From assembly GCA_022450395.1 (NCBI GenBank), contig JAKUQE010000019.1, forward strand, positions 1-52,912: DNA of 52,912 nucleotides, in the 5' to 3' direction. Each line of letters begins with the position of its first letter. Position 1 is the first letter of the stretch. The notes beneath the pieces are model-generated. The model was not told where the DNA came from. It made no database searches and worked only from the letters and a program-made list of their open reading frames with translations. Origin of the DNA: Dehalococcoidia bacterium (GTDB taxonomy: Bacteria; Chloroflexota; Dehalococcoidia; Lucifugimonadales; UBA3495). A program made the position numbers and the translations under genes. This document shows, piece by piece, positions 51,558 through 52,912 of this stretch.

Positions 51558-52850
51558 ATGAGAGTCTTACTGATTGCCACCAATCGCCACCACCGGCTGA
51601 TGGGCCGCATGGACGCTCGGCCTTTGCCCATCGGTTTGGCTTACGTGGCCGGCCATTTAGACCAGGACCGGCACAGCCTTAAGGTCCTTGACTTGATGTT
51701 CTCCGACGACTACATCGCCGACGTGGAGGACACGGTCAAGGAGTTTCAGCCGGAGATGGTGGGTATATCCATCCGCAATCTGGGCAATCACAGCTATATC
51801 GACCCCCAATGGGCGCTGCCTACCTCTAAAGAGGTCATCGACAAGGTTCGCAGCCTTTCCCCGGCCAAGATCGTCGTCGGCGGGCCGGCGTTCAACTTCC
51901 TGCCTAAAGAGTGTTTCGCCTACATGGGTCCGGATCTGGGGATCGCCGGGGATGGAGGCGAGACTTTCGCCGAGCTGGCCGATCTGCTGGATTCCAACAG
52001 CTCTTACGGGCATCTGTCCGGGTTGGTGTACCGGGAAAACGGAGAGGTGGTATTCAACGGGGTCCGCGCCAAATCAGGTTTCAACAAGCCGCCAAGGCTG
52101 GAAGACCTGGACATGGAAAAGTACACCAAGGCGGGTTTCGGCATCGGCGTCTTGACCAAGCTGGGCGACTTCGCCTACCCAACGCCGGATTCCAACGGTC
52201 AAGTGAAAGAGCCCGATTGGCGGGTCATCCGGCCCATCGATGAAGTAGTCAGCGAAGTTAAGGAGATGGAAGAGAAGTTCGGTCTGCGGAAAGTGTTCTT
52301 CATAGACAACGGCTTCAACATCCCGCTGGATCACGCCAAGGCCCTGTGCCACGCGTTTCTGGAGGCAGACCTTAAACTGAACTGGAATACTTGTCTGGCC
52401 CCATTTAGCTGCGATGCGGAGATCGTGGGGCTGATGAAGCAGTCGGGGTGCGCCCTGGTAATCATGGGAGGCATCAGAGGTGATCTGCACGACGGCGAGA
52501 CTCTTGGTGAACGTCTGGAGCCGCTACGCCAGGTTTGCGCCATGTGCGAAGAGGGAGGCCTCCATTACACCATCGCCCAGAGCTTCGGCGAGGTGGGGGA
52601 AACCGAGCAAACGGTGGCCGATAAGCTGGCGTTTTTGCATTCCATCAAGCCGGCCATGGCCAACCTCCGCATCGGAAGCCCGGTCCTGCCCGGCTCGCCT
52701 TTAGTAGCCACCGCCATCAAGGAAGGACTGATCTCCGACGAATCCGAGTTGATCCGCCCGACTATCTACGTAGAGGAAAATGTCCGGGACTGGATCGTCG
52801 ACTATATGAAAGAAGAGGCTGCCAAGAACCCCCGGTGGAATCTGCTTTAA
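51558..52850 (+). CDS. B12-binding/radical SAM-like protein lacking the CxxxCxxC motif
   Basis: A 430-residue protein from the ATG at 51558 (GGAGA upstream). Residues 1-150 form a cobalamin-binding-like Rossmann domain (PLPIGLAYVAGHLD, VGISIRNLG, KIVVGGPAFNFLP, GDGGETFAEL). Residues about 190-430 follow a radical SAM barrel (RPIDEVVSEVKEMEEKFGLRKVFFIDNGFNI, LAPFSCDAEIVGLMKQSGCALV). Where family members have RGCxxxCxxC the sequence reads LTKLGDFAYPTPDSN with no Cys, so the [4Fe-4S] cluster that splits SAM should be absent. No in-frame UGA explains the loss. It may be a non-catalytic or re-purposed member. Confidence 0.78.
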   Translation: MRVLLIATNRHHRLMGRMDARPLPIGLAYVAGHLDQDRHSLKVLDLMFSDDYIADVEDTVKEFQPEMVGISIRNLGNHSYIDPQWALPTSKEVIDKVRSLSPAKIVVGGPAFNFLPKECFAYMGPDLGIAGDGGETFAELADLLDSNSSYGHLSGLVYRENGEVVFNGVRAKSGFNKPPRLEDLDMEKYTKAGFGIGVLTKLGDFAYPTPDSNGQVKEPDWRVIRPIDEVVSEVKEMEEKFGLRKVFFIDNGFNIPLDHAKALCHAFLEADLKLNWNTCLAPFSCDAEIVGLMKQSGCALVIMGGIRGDLHDGETLGERLEPLRQVCAMCEEGGLHYTIAQSFGEVGETEQTVADKLAFLHSIKPAMANLRIGSPVLPGSPLVATAIKEGLISDESELIRPTIYVEENVRDWIVDYMKEEAAKNPRWNLL

Positions 52851-52851
52851 T

Positions 52852-52902
52852 GCCCTCACCCCGGGCCCCTTTCCCGCGTGGAGAGGGGCCCGGGGTGAGG
52901 GC
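52852..52902. terminator. 19-bp perfect inverted repeat
   Basis: GCCCTCACCCCGGGCCCCT (52852-52870) and its exact complement (52884-52902) enclose a 13-base loop, directly after the stop of the radical-SAM-like gene. It is of the same C-rich palindrome type as at 24441-24526 and would form a very stable hairpin. No T-tract follows. Confidence 0.7.
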
Positions 52903-52912
52903 CACAAGAATG

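Noticed and set aside
1-52912. Reassigned genetic code with UGA as a sense codon
   Set aside because: Many intact genes end in UGA with non-conserved sequence after it; only the four sites with hairpins and Cys-type positions are read through.
1-52912. tRNA, rRNA or CRISPR array
   Set aside because: No cloverleaf with anticodon and TTC arm, no rRNA core sequence and no regular direct-repeat/spacer pattern was seen by eye; a covariance-model scan could still reveal a tRNA.

Overview
The window (52.9 kb, GC-rich) reads as a chromosomal stretch of a free-living bacterium. Gene content (class III CoA-transferases, hydantoinase, SMP-30, fumarylacetoacetate hydrolase and RraA families, lipobox lipoproteins with Pro/Thr linkers, HerA with a HAS-barrel partner, and about ten TTG starts with good Shine-Dalgarno sequences) fits a Chloroflexota genome of the Dehalococcoidia/SAR202 kind. 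That placement is inference; no rRNA is present to test it, and I saw no tRNA, CRISPR array, prophage or transposase.

Layout. 0-7.5 kb: SMP-30 lactonase-like protein, polysaccharide deacetylase, a glycosidase-like lipoprotein, an exported coiled-coil protein, an Asp-box propeller and a metallo-beta-lactamase-fold hydrolase. 7.9-18.8 kb: mostly minus-strand housekeeping: a tandem GNAT, DUF502, then a chain of thrC, folE, a BioF2-like transferase and an MshA-like glycosyltransferase; hom behind an anchored parvulin-type foldase; rpsF-ssb-rpsR; glyA. 19-28 kb: methyltransferase, GNAT, CocE/NonD hydrolase, thioredoxin reductase-like protein, CoA-binding protein, Fur/PerR regulator, glutaredoxin-thioredoxin reductase fusion and an S9 peptidase. 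27.9-34.7 kb: a plus-strand cluster of UGSC selenoprotein, a conserved protein of unknown function, a BenE-type transporter and a 1255-residue HyuA-HyuB fusion. 34.7-37.4 kb: an accessory island with a HEPN-like gene, an antitoxin-like small gene and a duplicated hydrolase fragment. 37.6-43.3 kb: RraA, hydroxyacid dehydrogenase, two CaiB/BaiF proteins and a peroxiredoxin-like lipoprotein. 43.4-51.1 kb: HerA/HAS-barrel, then a catabolic operon on the minus strand (two CaiB, SnoaL-like, a truncated questin-oxidase-like gene, a thiolase-like protein, DUF35). The end carries a B12-binding/radical-SAM-like protein without its cluster cysteines.

Main result. Three genes are cut by in-frame UGA codons that look like selenocysteine codons, so naive gene calling splits each of them: UGSC (UGA at 28248-28250), a lipid-anchored peroxiredoxin-like protein with a UxxC motif (42969-42971), and a thiolase-like protein with two UGAs (46872-46870 and 46614-46612, minus strand). 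All four UGAs are followed after 17-20 nt by a five-base apical loop on a 5-7 bp perfect stem, the geometry of a bacterial SECIS; the UGSC loop reads GGUCU at the same 18-nt spacing as I recall for E. coli fdhF. In each case the conserved protein continues after the UGA. Many other genes here end in UGA, so this is not a reassigned code. UGSC and UxxC peroxiredoxins are known selenoprotein families. I know of no thiolase-fold selenoprotein, least of all one with two selenocysteines near the active site and without the usual nucleophile cysteine. Its partner DUF35 gene and the upstream CoA-transferases suggest a thiolase or retro-aldolase acting on a CoA-activated substrate.

Other themes: each of the two CaiB pairs joins one member with the catalytic Asp and one without; S6 has a long acidic tail while its partner S18 has a long basic tail; a dispersed repeat lies exactly in the HyuA-HyuB linker; folE seems to start at AUU; GC-rich palindromes fill many intergenic gaps.
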